The notes under the pieces were generated by a model. That model had not been told where the DNA came from. It saw nothing but the letters and a program-made list of their open reading frames with translations, and made no database searches. The translations under genes were made by a program, and so were the position numbers. From assembly GCA_030734395.1 (NCBI GenBank), contig JAUZTG010000029.1, forward strand, positions 5,394,001 through 5,458,000: 64,000 bases of DNA. The letters run 5' to 3'. Of the stretch, positions 21,947-33,394 are shown one piece after another; positions within the stretch are counted from its first letter, which is position 1; the number at the start of each line of letters is the position of its first letter. This DNA is from Sarocladium kiliense. Taxonomy: Eukaryota; Ascomycota; Sordariomycetes; Hypocreales; Sarocladiaceae.

Positions 21947-22657
21947 TCAAAGTGTCTTCAAAGTCTCACTAAGTGGCAGCTTGGGTTTGGCCTCAGGATG
22001 CGCTCCAGGATGATCGCCATAAACAATGTGTGCTTTCAGTTTGTAATCGTTCGGCACTTCGCAGAATTTCTTGATGGCTTCTCCCACGGGTGGAATGGCC
22101 TGCATGTGTTGTAGATTGGCCCCCAAGCCTTCCAGCTCCAATGCTGTCCACATGAGGATCTGGGCCATGCCTTGGGCGTGGTCACTCCATTCAGGGAACA
22201 TGTGTGCGGCGCTCTGGTGCTGCTGTCCGGACTCTTTGATCGTATCGCCTCGTTCCCAGAAAAGTACCTAATATTTGTAGAGAAGGCATTAGCTCTCACA
22301 TTCTTCTATACATGCGTTAGTGATGGGGTATGGCTAGGCACTTACAGATCCATATGCAGCCTTGTGCATCTCAATCAATCCCTTGAACTGGCCCCAGACT
22401 TCCTCTCCCGCGGGCTTCAGAGCTGGTTCGGCATTCTCAAGGATGAGGCTCCACAGCTGTTTGTGCTTCTCCCCAAAAGCGAGCTGAATACGAACTGGTT
22501 GCGTGTTGTAGGACGAGGGAGAGAACGACAGGACCTTCTCGGCAATCTCTGCAACGCGCTTGTCTGATACACTGGATGTGCCCTTGATGCCATAGACAGT
22601 GCGACGCTCACTCGCAGCAGAGAGCCACTGGTCAGTGGTGATCCCAACTGAGCCCAT
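21947..22657 (-). CDS. Frm2/Hbn1-like nitroreductase-family protein
   Basis: Two exons (22657-22346 and 22267-21947; intron about 78 nt with GTAAGT donor and TATTAG acceptor) give 210 residues. The protein fits the fungal nitroreductase group of yeast Frm2 and Hbn1: SERRTVYGIKGTSSVSD near the N-terminus (FMN-phosphate region), SPSSYNTQPVRIQLAFGEKH, AYGSVLFWERGD across the splice, and ALELEGLGANLQHMQA near the end. Yeast relatives are flavin enzymes linked to fatty-acid signalling and oxidative stress. The exact substrate is unknown. No targeting signal is visible, so a cytosolic or nuclear location is likely. It converges on the OSCA/TMEM63 gene, with 240 bp between stops. Confidence 0.87.
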
Positions 22658-24564
22658 ATTTTACTGTTTATATGTTGAGGACGAGTAATCAAGACGTTGC
22701 CAAGAAACTGCTTTTCAGAGACGGAACTGTCATGGCTTAGACGACCATCAATCCTACTTTATATGCTAATTTGTTTGATGTCTCTATCACTAGCTGATGG
22801 TATCATCCCCCCTATCCCGCAGGGTTGTACCACTACACAGGGAATTGGAATTCGGAGCCAAGTTCAGAAACACAGGGGACGTAGACTGTATGCTGCCATG
22901 CATGATACTAGCCCAATCTTGATTATCACAGTCGTCTTTGCGCCGCCCTAGATCGGACACATGGGCTCACAACTCGCCGGGATTGTGTCCCCAACTCGAT
23001 TTATAAGCCCCTATGCGGACCGCGCGGTTACCATACCCACAATGCGACGCCCTCCCCACACTCTCCAACCGAGAAAGGGAATTGTTCTACACTATCTGCG
23101 ACTTTTGTTCGAACCGGGATACTAAATTGGGACCTGTTGGGTGCTCGCGGCTGTTTTGCAGCGGTTCGTACACTTCAACGAGGCAGCGTGTAGTAGACCA
23201 AGTGCTGTCACCTTTTGTTGTCGTCAAAACACTGTAGGCACGAAGACGAATACTTGGTACTGTTTTTACACCAACAGGTGAGTTCCAGCTTCGTATTCCG
23301 AAGTCTCAGAGTATTACAAATTTGAATTCTGCTGGCAAGCACATCCAAAGTACGCTGAAGGATTAGAGTTTCTTGCATCTGGGATATGACGGTGTCAACC
23401 GCGCGGCAAGAAGACAGCCATCCCAGCCCGCCTAACGTGGCGTCACTTTCGACACCAAGATATGGTAGGTGTCATTTTCATTTGTCTCCTTTTCGGATTA
23501 GAAGACTTTTGATTGGAAAAGGGGCTTATAATGGGTTCAATTTATCAGCCAGTGTCCTGCCCCTGCTGATCAAGCGCGGGGGTCAGTATCCAGTCATTGC
23601 TTCGAACAGCCCTCGAGTTGAATTCTTGCAAATCTGCAAGAAATTGGTCACCAATGCGGCCCCCCATGAAGTCTGGAGCCCCCCCGTAGCTTGGTCCGCT
23701 GCATAATCATCTGGTGCGCGATACTCAATGCTGTTGAGCTCATCATCTCTGCCCCGGAGTCATACCCGAGCCAGCCGAAACCATACCAAGCCTTATGAAC
23801 GTACTTATTAACACAGAAAGTTGAAGAGTGGTTCAGCTCTCTTCGTTTGGACACCGTGGTGCATGCCTGTGTCGAGCAACCTCTCCAATCTGGCGTTGCG
23901 CTTTGGCCAGTCCGCAGCTCGAGGGACCATGCTACTGCCGGTATCCACGTATGGCCGCTATCGCGTAAGAGCAGGTGGCACACCTACGATGACGAGTGCT
24001 ACCAGCCGGATCCTTTTCAAACAAGTACTCGTATATCGAGGTTACGGGTGGTGGCGCACGGGTGGTTGAACCCAACCCCTTGACAACGCTTACGATGATG
24101 CGCGTAGAAAGTGACCCGGAGCGGCCGGTAGGCACCTCTGTTGGTTTGATGGAAGCTGCCAAATGTGTGAGCTGACGCACGGTCCATGCCAATCAACATT
24201 CCCTGAGTTGCAGTATGTTGGAACTCGAGTCTCCCATCATCGTGGCTGGCCGGTGAAACAGACGCATGTCAACCTCGAGCCTGAGACGTATTGGCCAGCC
24301 CTCGAGGCATGCAGCGACATCTCAGACGGTTCAAAATCGGAAGCGGATTGTGTCGCATGCTATTGAGCCTCGATAGTCGATTGAGTCGGCCCTGCATGAG
24401 CGGTGATCAAATTGACAGTAATTCGTCGATGTCAACCCTTTGGAAATAACTGATGTGTCCAAACTCGACCCAGTATTGAGCCAGTCTATTGTGACTGATG
24501 AGCATCAGCTGGCTCTCAATGAACATGTCTAAGGGACAGATCAGCCATCACACTTCCTTTTCAT
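22658..24564. other. Intergenic region, nitroreductase to F-box gene
   Basis: 1.9 kb in which no gene can be supported. The 5' side should hold the nitroreductase promoter (the gene reads leftwards), and the right end the F-box 3' flank. Short frames exist on both strands without recognisable similarity. I looked for transposase or reverse-transcriptase remnants and for tRNA boxes and found none convincing. Confidence 0.45.
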
Positions 24565-26213
24565 TTACGGCCGGGAGAAATTACCTTCAACGAATCCTGT
24601 CAATGCGACATGGCCTTTGCTGCGAACCACACGTGTGCCTTTAGGATCGTCTCCCATCAATGGAGCATCATGCACGAGGCCAACATATCCACCAGGCCCA
24701 AGATCGTCTGCGACAAAGGTATATTCGCCACGGGGCACATTTGGATCACCCGTCAACTTGATAGCCTCCAAGCGGCCGCGGAAGACGCGTGCCTCCAAAC
24801 GTCTCTTCTCCCAGGCCTCATCCGTCTCGTCATCCAGCCTAACAAGGTCCAGCTCAGAGTCCGTTGCCGGTGGTTCGTCCGGCTGATGAATAAGTAGGAA
24901 CTCGAAGCCATGCCCGCTGAAATCTCCAGCCCAGATTCCTCTCCAAGGTTTCGTCTCTGTCGGCGTGTACAGCTTTGGGTCGAGCGTTGAATAAGACGAG
25001 ATGTCCTCGCCCATGTGTATCCCAATCGCTCCTGACATCTCCATCCACCTTCTAATCCTGAACGTCTGATCCGAGGCCTCAGCACGACAAGTTGGTCTGC
25101 TGTCCGGGGGAAGATCGAAGGAGTAGCTCTGTATATAGTCTCTTGCCGGAATTGTCGGCGGTGGCCAGATGTTATGATACGGAAATGTCGTCTGCAGGCT
25201 TCCTTGTACAGTATCCTCATCAAGCGGGCGTGCAAGCGACAAGCAGTTATGGATTCCTTCGGCGCGATCATCGAGGGGTATAGGTATTTCTTCGAAGAAT
25301 GGGTTCGCCTTGGCAAAGCGCTTATCGCTCAATGCATCTTCTCTGAAGTCTGGGGGAAAGTGTAAAATGGGCCTGGCAACATGCAAGCCTATAGTCGCAT
25401 CGAATTTGTGAATGACAACACGGGAGTCCGCAGCCCACTGCTGGTACGTTTTGCTTTCACATGCAACGACGAGCTGGAAGGCTTCTATGGAAGCTTTAGC
25501 GGGATTGAAACGAACAATGATCAATCGACCTGTCCGCTCAAGGTCGCAAAACCAGATTTTGTATTTCGGAAGGAACCAGAGCTGATGATGCGTTGAGTAG
25601 AGCTCGTAAAAGCTCCTCAAAGGAGCTGCCGAGGTTACCGCCACACCCGGTACATTTTGCTGAACGAGCCTTTGCCAGTGCACATCTGATACGGCATGTT
25701 TGCGTAAAAATTGGCATGTTCTTGAGACAGGCGCCAGCTCGTGAGGCTCGAGGTTCTCAAGGACCGCATCTATCAGTTCCGGTGGTAGGTTGAATAGCGG
25801 ACATGTGTTAGGGCCAGCTTCTGGACAAGGGTCAGGCGCGGCTGCGTCAGAATTCGATTTTTCCTCTGGCACAGAATCAGTCACTGTTGCATCAACCAAG
25901 ATCTAGAGAAATGAGGTCTCTTCTCGTCCGAATAGCACCTACCTGTCATGCTGTTCTCAACCGAAGAGCGTGCCCGTTTTCGCGGGTTGCCTCCAACTTG
26001 CTCGGAAGGACTCTTGAGTGGTCGCTCTCTGCTAGCTTTCGGGGATTCGACGCTGCTTAGTATGTGTAGATTGCTTTCGTTCTCAGCATCAATATTGCCG
26101 TAGTTGCTTGGGGAGGTCACCGCGAGCGTGGGAACATAAGGTCTCTCTGCTGCATTGGCAGCAGATGAGCTTGGCTGAAGTTGCGTGGCAGACGGCTGTC
26201 CTTTGTCAGCCAT
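24565..26213 (-). CDS. F-box protein, likely SCF substrate adaptor
   Basis: Two exons (26213-25943 and 25883-24565; 59-nt intron) give 529 residues. The N-terminal 110 residues are disordered, Ser/Pro-rich, with a basic patch PRKRARSSVE that could be a nuclear signal. An F-box occupies about 117-165, beginning LFNLPPELIDAVLENLEPHE and containing VSRTCQFLRK and VHWQRLV, so the protein should bind Skp1 and recruit targets to a cullin-RING ligase. The remaining 360 residues form a globular region with WRGIWAGDFSGHGFEFLLI and IKLTGDPNVPRGEYTFVADD. These look like the substrate-recognition domain of FBXO31-type proteins (PF12014), a comparison I make from memory and hold as tentative. No WD40, LRR or Kelch repeats are visible. 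The frame with an upstream ATG inside the intron (25899) was rejected because the spliced form continues the longer N-terminus. Confidence 0.85.
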
Positions 26214-27863
26214 GGCGATTGGGCAGTGTCATCGACATGCAGGTTCGGCTCAGGGTTTCACTTTCTGCGTGACGGGGATTATGTGGAGGATCGTATGGGC
26301 TCCGGCAGCTGCGACTTGGCTCCGAATGGCGGCGAAAGCTGCCCGCTTGTGCTCATGCGAGCTGCTTAGAACAGTACGTTTGTCTGTTGGATTGCCGGGA
26401 CAAAGCCTTAGAAAAACTCGGCTACTGCATGGGGAGACGAAGAGCTATCCCCAACAGCTCGGCTTAAGGCGACCAGGACATATGTCTGATTTGCTGGCCA
26501 GGCGAGCTGCGAGGAATGATGTGCTGTTGGCTACAGCATTGCATGTGGATAGTGGAATCGCGATGAGAAATGGTGATGAGGACGACACGTGCGGCATCGG
26601 AGGCTGGCACAGCTGGTACCCTAAACCTTGTTCGGAGGCACATGAGGGAATGCGTTCGCTGGCGCCTCATAGAAACCCGTACAAAATAAAGGCACATCAT
26701 TTCTAATAGGTGGCTAGTGTCATACCTGACACAGCAGGGGATCAGCACAAGTTCAGCTTGCTTGCCAGTGCCCACCATGGGTAGACTGGTGGTTGCATAC
26801 AATTTGCGGCGAATGTCGCATAGATACCTTTCTGCTGAACACGACGTCATTTACCAATGTCAACAAAAGACCGTCACGTTGACTTCACCGTCGGAAGAGG
26901 TTCATGCCGATGTATGGGGTAGCTAAGGTACCTAGTGAGTGCATGAATGCCTTCCTGGCTTCCCCATGGTCGCCTCGAATCACCTCAATTCCGACGGTTA
27001 ACGTCCCGACCTGCATCCTACCACGCGGTCGCTCAGGCATTTCTAAGAATAGAAATGCCCAGGCAGCTTCCCATTTTGGTCTCCCCGGGATCTGGCACCA
27101 AACCAATGAAATTGATGATGGATGACAAGCCCATTGTCAATTATTGAGCTCGATGGATGAGGTGGCCTTAGATGGGCATTCGGCCTTAACTGAACGATTA
27201 TGATGACTGGTTTGTTTCGTTTTTCAATAAGTAGTATGTCAAGAGCCGCGACACAAGTCCCTGCGAAGTTATACTCGATACTTCTTGGCGACAACGATCA
27301 TGTTGCCGTATGGGATGGACGATGGATACCAGCACTGGGCAAACGCTAACTCGAGTAAGAAGCTCAGAACCCCAATCTGGCAGCTGTCTGGTTGGCTTCA
27401 TCTAATCTCCGGAATGTCGGATACTGACCACGATTATAGAAATAATAATTGACGATTCGATCGGATGTGATCAATGAGGAATAGTAGCCAAGGTAACGTC
27501 CCATTGGAACCCCTTGTTCCTATTATAGGTACCTGGGCTGAGGCCTTCTTGCCTTGCAGGCACCGGAAGCCTGGGGTTGGGGCCATGGATCAACCGAGGC
27601 GGAATGAAGTGATATCCGCGGAGAACATGAACAGAAAAGAGAGACACCAGAGCATTTGATAGAGGTGCATTTCGCGCATCCAAGACTCAGAATTCCCTCG
27701 TCATCATGGCCAAGGGTTAGGGCCCACGATGGGTCAACGACGGATGGGCTACAGGTGCCAGTGGTCTCCTCAAATCCTCGTCCTTCATCTTCAACTTCGA
27801 GCCCAAGACACCATCTTCGCCTGCAACCACAATCATTCCCGACCCACGCGACCAACCGCATTC
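26214..27863. other. Intergenic region, F-box gene to cupin gene
   Basis: 1.65 kb between divergent genes. It should contain both promoters. Short open frames on both strands, the longest 173 codons at 26185-26706, have no recognisable similarity and low-quality composition. No RNA gene was recognised. Confidence 0.45.
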
Positions 27864-28455
27864 ATGGCTGCATTCTTTCCCCTCATCTCCGAGATCCTAC
27901 CAATGATCATACCCGCCTCCACGCATATTGTCCGCGCAAGCGATGTCCAACAACCAGACGAGGTTGTTCAACCCACACCTTTACCCGCTGTTATCAACAC
28001 ATGCGATAAGATGTGTGCTTCTGGTAGGCTCTCGAGCTGAAATGACGTGCTGTCGAAGCTGCAGAGGTGCCTGGTCTAACTTGTATTGTTTCCAGTGCTT
28101 GCTCTTCCTCCAAAGACTGCCACAGCCGTTCGGCACAACAGCGAACAAGGTCAGAGCCAAGCGCCTGGCGCGCCTTATTCCTCGCTGAATAGGCCTTAAC
28201 ATGATTTACTTAGACGCCATTGTTTTCGTTGTCACAGGTATCGCTGAGCTGCTAGTGCATGACAGCGACAAGGATGAGACAGTACAGCACAAATTGGGCC
28301 CAGGTGACTTCGCGTTCATTCCTGCATGGACCGAGCACCGTGCCGAGAACAATTCTGAACTTGAGGCTCACTGGGTCATCTTTCAAGGTGGACCTCGGCC
28401 TGTCGGAGCCGAATTGCAGGACTGGGGAGGTGATGAAGTCACGCCTAAAAAGTGA
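27864..28455 (+). CDS. Small single-domain cupin protein
   Basis: Three exons (27864-28023, 28096-28149, 28214-28455) give 151 residues, or 138 if translation starts at the second in-frame ATG (27903). The joins restore the cupin pattern: DKMCASVLALPPKTATAVRH, then HNSEQDAIVFVVTGIAELLV, then LGPGDFAFIPAWTEHRAEN, with metal-ligand candidates in HNSEQ and EH. The fold should be a double-stranded beta-helix binding a metal. Fungal proteins of this size are uncharacterised, with suggested roles as small dioxygenases, isomerases or sugar-binding proteins. The stop is only 53 bp from the stop of the convergent hydrolase gene, so the transcripts must overlap or nearly so. The second exon is just 54 nt and is supported mainly by the conserved reading it creates. 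Confidence 0.82.
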
Positions 28456-28508
28456 TTCGCTGAGACTGGATGATGCAGACATGGCTTGCAAGCCAACCTA
28501 CTGAGAAG

Positions 28509-30014
28509 CTACATAACCACTGAGTCAGCTCCCGGAAGCATACAGTATGATCTCGTTAACCGAACGATCTGCTCCCGCTCTGCAGCGGCGTCGAAGACCT
28601 GAGCATGATCCAGCCGTGGAAAGACAATCACGTCGATTTCCCCGCTTCCCCCGGTGCCTGCCTCTAGGTATTGCGCAATCACCCCAGGCTTCGTTATCAA
28701 GTCTCGGCCTGATAGAGACACCGCGACCTTCCTGCCTGCACCATGTTGTCTGGCGCCCGTTAAACCTAACAAATCCTCGCGCCATATGATGTTTTGCCGC
28801 CAGAAGAAGTGTCGTCCAAGGCAGTGGGCAACTCCAGGATCAGTGCTTGCAAAATACCACAACTGCCACTGGTTCGCTTCCTTTGGAAGCCTGCGAGTGA
28901 AGTTGAACGCCACATCGGGCAAGTGCAACATGATGGTCACAGGGTCGATAAGAACGACAGCTTGGACCCGCTTCTCCAGCGCGGGGAAGCTCAGCATGTG
29001 CGTGACGAGGACTGAACCATACGAATGGGAGACGAGAGCGAAGTCTCCCCAGCCGTGGTGATCAAGGACCCGTGTGATCTGCTCGAGGAATTCAACTTTT
29101 GAGGGAGGGGGCGTCGTGAGTCGAAACGATATCGGGAGCAGCTCCACAGCAATGATGCCAATCCCACTTTCTGCTCCCGCATCTGTTTTGAGCAGAGCTG
29201 CCAGATACTCGACGTAGACCCAAAGTCCAATACCAATGCCGTGGAAGAAGAGAATCGGTAGCCTTTCCTTGGACGTATGTGGGGAGTGCCAGTATCCCAG
29301 GCTTTCCACCGGTGACCGATGCCGGCTTAGGTGTTGCTGCGGGCGCGGAGGAAAGACAGACTGGGATTTCCCAGCGTAGTACTGGAATCCCTTCCACATG
29401 AGCAGGAGGTGCGTCAGCTGGTCCATAGCAAAGATAACAATGTACCAAAGCAGGCTTCGGTGGGTGGTTTCGATGGATTCGAGAGTCAGTCGCAAACTCT
29501 TGATAGGTCCGCGTCCAGGCTCGAATCGATGCCCAATAGTACGCTCGATGCGCTCAATGAACTCCGCAAGATCTTTGGAATCAGCAGCATCATCCTCCGA
29601 AGACAGATCGTCTTGGCGATCGAAGAATGCCCAAAGAAGAAACTCTCTGAGGTTGTCGCGTCGAATATCCTCCAGCTCGGCGCCGAGGAACCAGCCTCGA
29701 AGATATGCCTTCGGAAATTCGACATTATCGAAGCAGCGATGAAAGAGAGCTTTGCGTTCTTCTCGGCTTGGTGGCGGAGGATGAACGGCGTGTTGCTTTA
29801 GTCTCGCTTGATACGGGCGCCAAAAGGTCACGAAGAAGACACCCTCAGCAATCAAAAGAACCGAGAGTATAACAGAGCTGAGAACCCCCCATCTTGTGCT
29901 ACTTCTGAAAGGTGCGAGTATTGCCAATGAGAACGAGTAAAGTAGTGGCGTATATCGAAAGAACGCGATCGACAGGCGGATGAAGACCCATTCGCCGAAG
30001 GATGTTCCGATCAT
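28509..30014 (-). CDS. Membrane-anchored alpha/beta hydrolase
   Basis: A single-exon protein of 501 residues. The N-terminus holds two hydrophobic stretches at about 8-35 and 43-65 (LSSVILSVLLIAEGVFFVTF), so it is probably anchored in a membrane by a hairpin or two helices. A charged helical region follows (about 85-165). The alpha/beta-hydrolase core begins at LPILFFHGIGIG (oxyanion HG at 258-259). The nucleophile elbow is LVSHSYGS with Ser331, a variant of GxSxG with serine in place of the first glycine. Asp437 in SGRDLI and His470 in RLDHAQVF are the likely remaining triad members. This would make it an esterase, lipase or related enzyme, with unknown substrate. It is convergent with the cupin and divergent from the DUF1769 gene. 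I do not recognise a named orthologue. Confidence 0.85.
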   Translation of the reverse strand: MIGTSFGEWVFIRLSIAFFRYTPLLYSFSLAILAPFRSSTRWGVLSSVILSVLLIAEGVFFVTFWRPYQARLKQHAVHPPPPSREERKALFHRCFDNVEFPKAYLRGWFLGAELEDIRRDNLREFLLWAFFDRQDDLSSEDDAADSKDLAEFIERIERTIGHRFEPGRGPIKSLRLTLESIETTHRSLLWYIVIFAMDQLTHLLLMWKGFQYYAGKSQSVFPPRPQQHLSRHRSPVESLGYWHSPHTSKERLPILFFHGIGIGLWVYVEYLAALLKTDAGAESGIGIIAVELLPISFRLTTPPPSKVEFLEQITRVLDHHGWGDFALVSHSYGSVLVTHMLSFPALEKRVQAVVLIDPVTIMLHLPDVAFNFTRRLPKEANQWQLWYFASTDPGVAHCLGRHFFWRQNIIWREDLLGLTGARQHGAGRKVAVSLSGRDLITKPGVIAQYLEAGTGGSGEIDVIVFPRLDHAQVFDAAAEREQIVRLTRSYCMLPGADSVVM

Positions 30015-30500
30015 TTATGTGATGAGGAAATGTCAGGACAGCGATGTGCTCTGTCAAAATGATATATGGTATGTCTCCTGGAGCGTGCAATCCAGGGGAC
30101 TCGCGACTTGATGCTGTTCTGTCAAACCCGAGTTCGAGGGGTGGTTAGAGGAGAGATTAGGTGCCTGATAGGCGCAGAAGTGTCAGGTCACAGGGATGAC
30201 GTAGGGTCGTACCTAGGGTGAGAAGCGGAATCGTCTCACATTCCCAACAATTCTATGCCCACATATCTCGGCTGAGTCCAGACGCCAGAGCGAATATGGC
30301 ACCTGAAACTTTCCAGTTGGGCTTTGTAAGGAGTGTATCACGGCGAGCTTATAGGGTAGTTTGGAGCAGTTGATCGTTGGGGCGGAAAACATCGGACGTC
30401 ATGACCTTGGCCTCCCCATCCGAATGCGTATTCGCCTCTTTTGCTCCGTCGTCACTCATTTCTGCGTCGGCTTCCTTGATCATCACCCAAACCTCTCAAG
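30015..30500. promoter_or_regulatory. Divergent promoter, alpha/beta hydrolase / DUF1769
   Basis: 486 bp between two divergent start codons. No gene is seen in it. Confidence 0.55.
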
Positions 30501-31633
30501 ATGGCAGAAAAGTACATCCTGCGAATAACTGCAGGTCCAGATTACGACTCGGCACATAAGCATGAGGTCCCGGTGAACCGCCCGGAACCGGTGCAGATCA
30601 AGAGCGAGGCTGCGGATATCGAGCTCAACGTGCGGATACAAAACTACCAGGGTCTCCCACGCGGCTCACCAAGCACATCGCCTTACTTTGACACGCCTCC
30701 ACACGACTACAACCAGGATCAGTACAGCATCGCTTTCCGTTTCACACCGCACAAACCTGCAGCTGGTGCGGGGAATGCTGATGAGGATCCTGAGGATGAG
30801 GATGATGGAATCAGCGGTCTCGACCTCCAATTTGGCAATGACTTTGACAGGCCTATCCGGGATAAGCTTCCTCCGGGCTTCAACACGGCACTCAATATCG
30901 TCAAGTGGTGGATTGATCCCGGACTGGACGGAGACGCTTACGCTGACCGCCCTTACATGTATGGTCCGGCGTTGAGCTCCTTTAACTGTCTCCACGTTGG
31001 CACAGGAGAGCACAGCCATGAAAAGGGAGGTCTCTGGTTCGAAGAGGGCGGCGATGAAGAAGGTATGCGGATCAGAAAGGAAGTCGGTGCACCCGGAACC
31101 TCCAAGGGACGCATGAAGTGGGCGTTGGGTAACCAGGCCAAGGAAGATTGGGTCTTCGAATACGGCAAAACGTACGGAATGGACCTTTACAACCCGTACA
31201 TTGACTTTACGAACCTCGCTCTGCGTTTGCCAGGATTCCATCTCCCCATTGTTCGCTATTGGGACGGACAGGGTCTTAGGTATGTACCGCGTGATGTGTT
31301 TTTTGACCCTCCATTTGTGCGATGCTCTTTTGTTCACTCTGTTCTCCTCTCGCCAGGCCCGACGCAAGACGCTCACACGAGCTTAGATATGTGCTGCGAA
31401 ACAAAGCCACCGGTGAGATTTATCTCGTGGTGTTGTTCTCTCTATATCTTAGGGATGACATCAACGAAGATGGTTCCGTCAAGGAGGGAGCAGAGGAGCG
31501 AGCGGCGGCCTCCGTTGGACATGGCCCGAAGGAAGAAGACAGCCATAATGAGGAGGAAGCGCTGAAGGAAGCGAGACAAAAGCTTGGAGCGCCCCAAACA
31601 GAGGCTGAGACGAATGAGGATGATGTTGATTGA
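30501..31633 (+). CDS. DUF1769 family protein
   Basis: Two exons (30501-31279 and 31387-31633; 107-nt intron) give 341 residues. The start MAEKYILRITAGPDYD fits the family N-terminus. The diagnostic stretch is YNPYIDFTNLALRLPGF followed across the splice by GLRYVLRNKATGEIYLVVLF, which as I recall defines DUF1769 (PF08588) in fungal proteins. Between them lies an acidic low-complexity loop (DEDPEDEDDG), and after the domain a Glu/Ala-rich tail ending NEDDVD. No transmembrane segment or signal peptide is visible. The function is unknown; some fungal relatives are lipid- or membrane-associated by annotation only. The ATG at 30501 is the first of the frame and sits in a good AAGATGG context. Confidence 0.82.
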
Positions 31634-32240
31634 GATGTCAACGCTTTGACGAGTCTCAGTTTTGCAGATGTTTAGTACTGGCGAGCTTGGATGAGTAAAG
31701 AAGACTAAGATAGACGATTTTCAGCCCAAACTGCACCTCTGATGATGATCTCGGCGTTTGTTAGTGATTCACGCAGCCGCTTGCGCCAAACGCTGTGTTA
31801 CAAAATTGCAACCAGCAGAGCCCATCTGGTGCCTGCCTTCTTCAGTCAGCCAACCGAAGCAATCTTGCACAAGCAATCGTTGCAGAACGTGACTGCACCT
31901 TGCTTTCGTGTTGTGCAGAGGTATTCCCAGTCAGGTTTAAAGTAGGGCTCGCTTCGCTGCAGCGAAAACGGACCACCCGTGATGCACGGCAATTGGCAGC
32001 TGCGATACATGGCCACCGCACCTTCCTCTGCCACACCACGCTCGAGGCACGTCCACGTTCTTCTTTCCTGGTAAACTTTTCGACCACCAACGAGAGATAT
32101 CACCACTATATCGACGTATTTCTTCAGGAAGTTGGTATCATATGCCGAGTGACTTTTCCTATCTTTGAGCAAATACTTCCAATTTCGCTGAAGAGTTTCT
32201 GATCAGACAGTCCGGGAGGTACTGCGTCCCAGTTTACGCC
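31634..32240. other. Intergenic region, DUF1769 gene to single-pass membrane gene
   Basis: 607 bp. It contains a few short frames (the longest 135 codons at 31795-32202) with no recognisable similarity. It should include the promoter of the next gene. Confidence 0.5.
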
Positions 32241-33245
32241 ATGACGGACAAGAGTACCTCGACGGGGTTTGTGACGTTCGGAACTGACTCAGTCCCTTAC
32301 ATAGCAGTGACGGCTGAAGCTATCGAGTGCGCCGACCCGATCCTATACGAGGATTTTGCCGATTGCAACGTTCCTGGCGGCCGAGAGCTGTGGCGGCATG
32401 GCGGCTTCTACTCGCCAGGCGTGTGCTTCGTGGGCTATACCGCTGGCTGCACCGATACAAGCAAGGGCTACCGCGAGGGCTTCCCTGTTCGAAATGGCGA
32501 GACTGCGGTTAAGTGTGTACCAAGGTAAGCTTGCCTCGTAAAGGATTTCGAGATGAGCGTCGATTAGACATGTCTTTTGACATAAAAAGCCAGTGGCTAC
32601 TCCTGTAATACGGAGACGGAGGACCAAAGATATGCGACTTCACAGTATGGAGTCCAAATTCTCTCGGCACCTGCCTTCGAAATACGGTGGCGTCAAGAAG
32701 ACCTTGGATCAGACAGTAGCCAAGAATCTTCTTCAAAGGATATGTCAACGCGGCCTGTGCCAGGAGAAGAGGTTTCAACGACGCCAAGCGCAACACTCGC
32801 TGCGCATCATACGACAACGACAGCCAAATTCGCCGTGCCAAGCAGCACGGCAACGCTATTGAGGCCAACGGATGATGCTGCTTCTCCCACTGGCCATGAG
32901 AAGTCCATCAGCTCAGGCTCCGTTGTAGGCATTGCCGTAGGCTCGACGTTTGCCTTTTTAGCCATGGCCTTCACCGTCATCTTCTTCATCCTTCGGCGCC
33001 GACGTTCCCGAGAAGATCGACTGGCAAGATTCTCGGACGATTTCAGGAACCAGGGATACCCAGACGTGGGACTTGCCCCCGGCGCTGGACAAGTACCAAT
33101 GGAGTTGGACAGCTCACCTGTGGAGCCAAAAGAAGTGGCGATAAACACTGAGCATGGACACGCAAGACGAAGTTTTCCACATCCCTTTCGACATCGCGCA
33201 AGGCATGTTTCCATCAATGGAACCCCGGTGGAGTTGCCAGCTTAA
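32241..33245 (+). CDS. Single-pass plasma-membrane protein with cysteine-containing ectodomain
   Basis: Two exons (32241-32524 and 32594-33245; 69-nt intron) give 311 residues. The N-terminal half holds Cys-bearing blocks: ADCNVPGG-like text, then YSPGVCFVGYTAGCTD, and across the splice KCVPSGYSCNT. It then continues with APAFEIRWRQEDL, a pattern I know from many uncharacterised fungal membrane proteins with YSPGxCPxGYT and CCPSGYxC ectodomains. A Ser/Thr-rich stalk follows. The single membrane helix is GIAVGSTFAFLAMAFTVIFF, immediately followed by RRRRSRED, giving an outside-N, inside-C orientation by the positive-inside rule. The cytosolic tail is about 90 residues. No signal peptide is visible at the chosen start, so insertion would rely on the internal helix, unless an upstream exon was missed. 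A sensor or cell-wall contact role is inference. Confidence 0.75.
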
Positions 33246-33394
33246 CGAGACCGCCTGTTAGGTGAATCTTTTCCCTTCAGTGGCTTGATCTGAGACTAAA
33301 GCCCCACGATTCAGGAACAATTAGGAAAGAACTAGTTACCATCCATGCAAGTTTACGCAGATATCCAGCACGGTATTAACTACCTAGACTCACT

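Noticed and set aside
26185..26706. A 173-codon plus-strand frame in the gap between the F-box and cupin genes
   Set aside because: It starts antisense to F-box exon 1 and has no domain or protein-like pattern.
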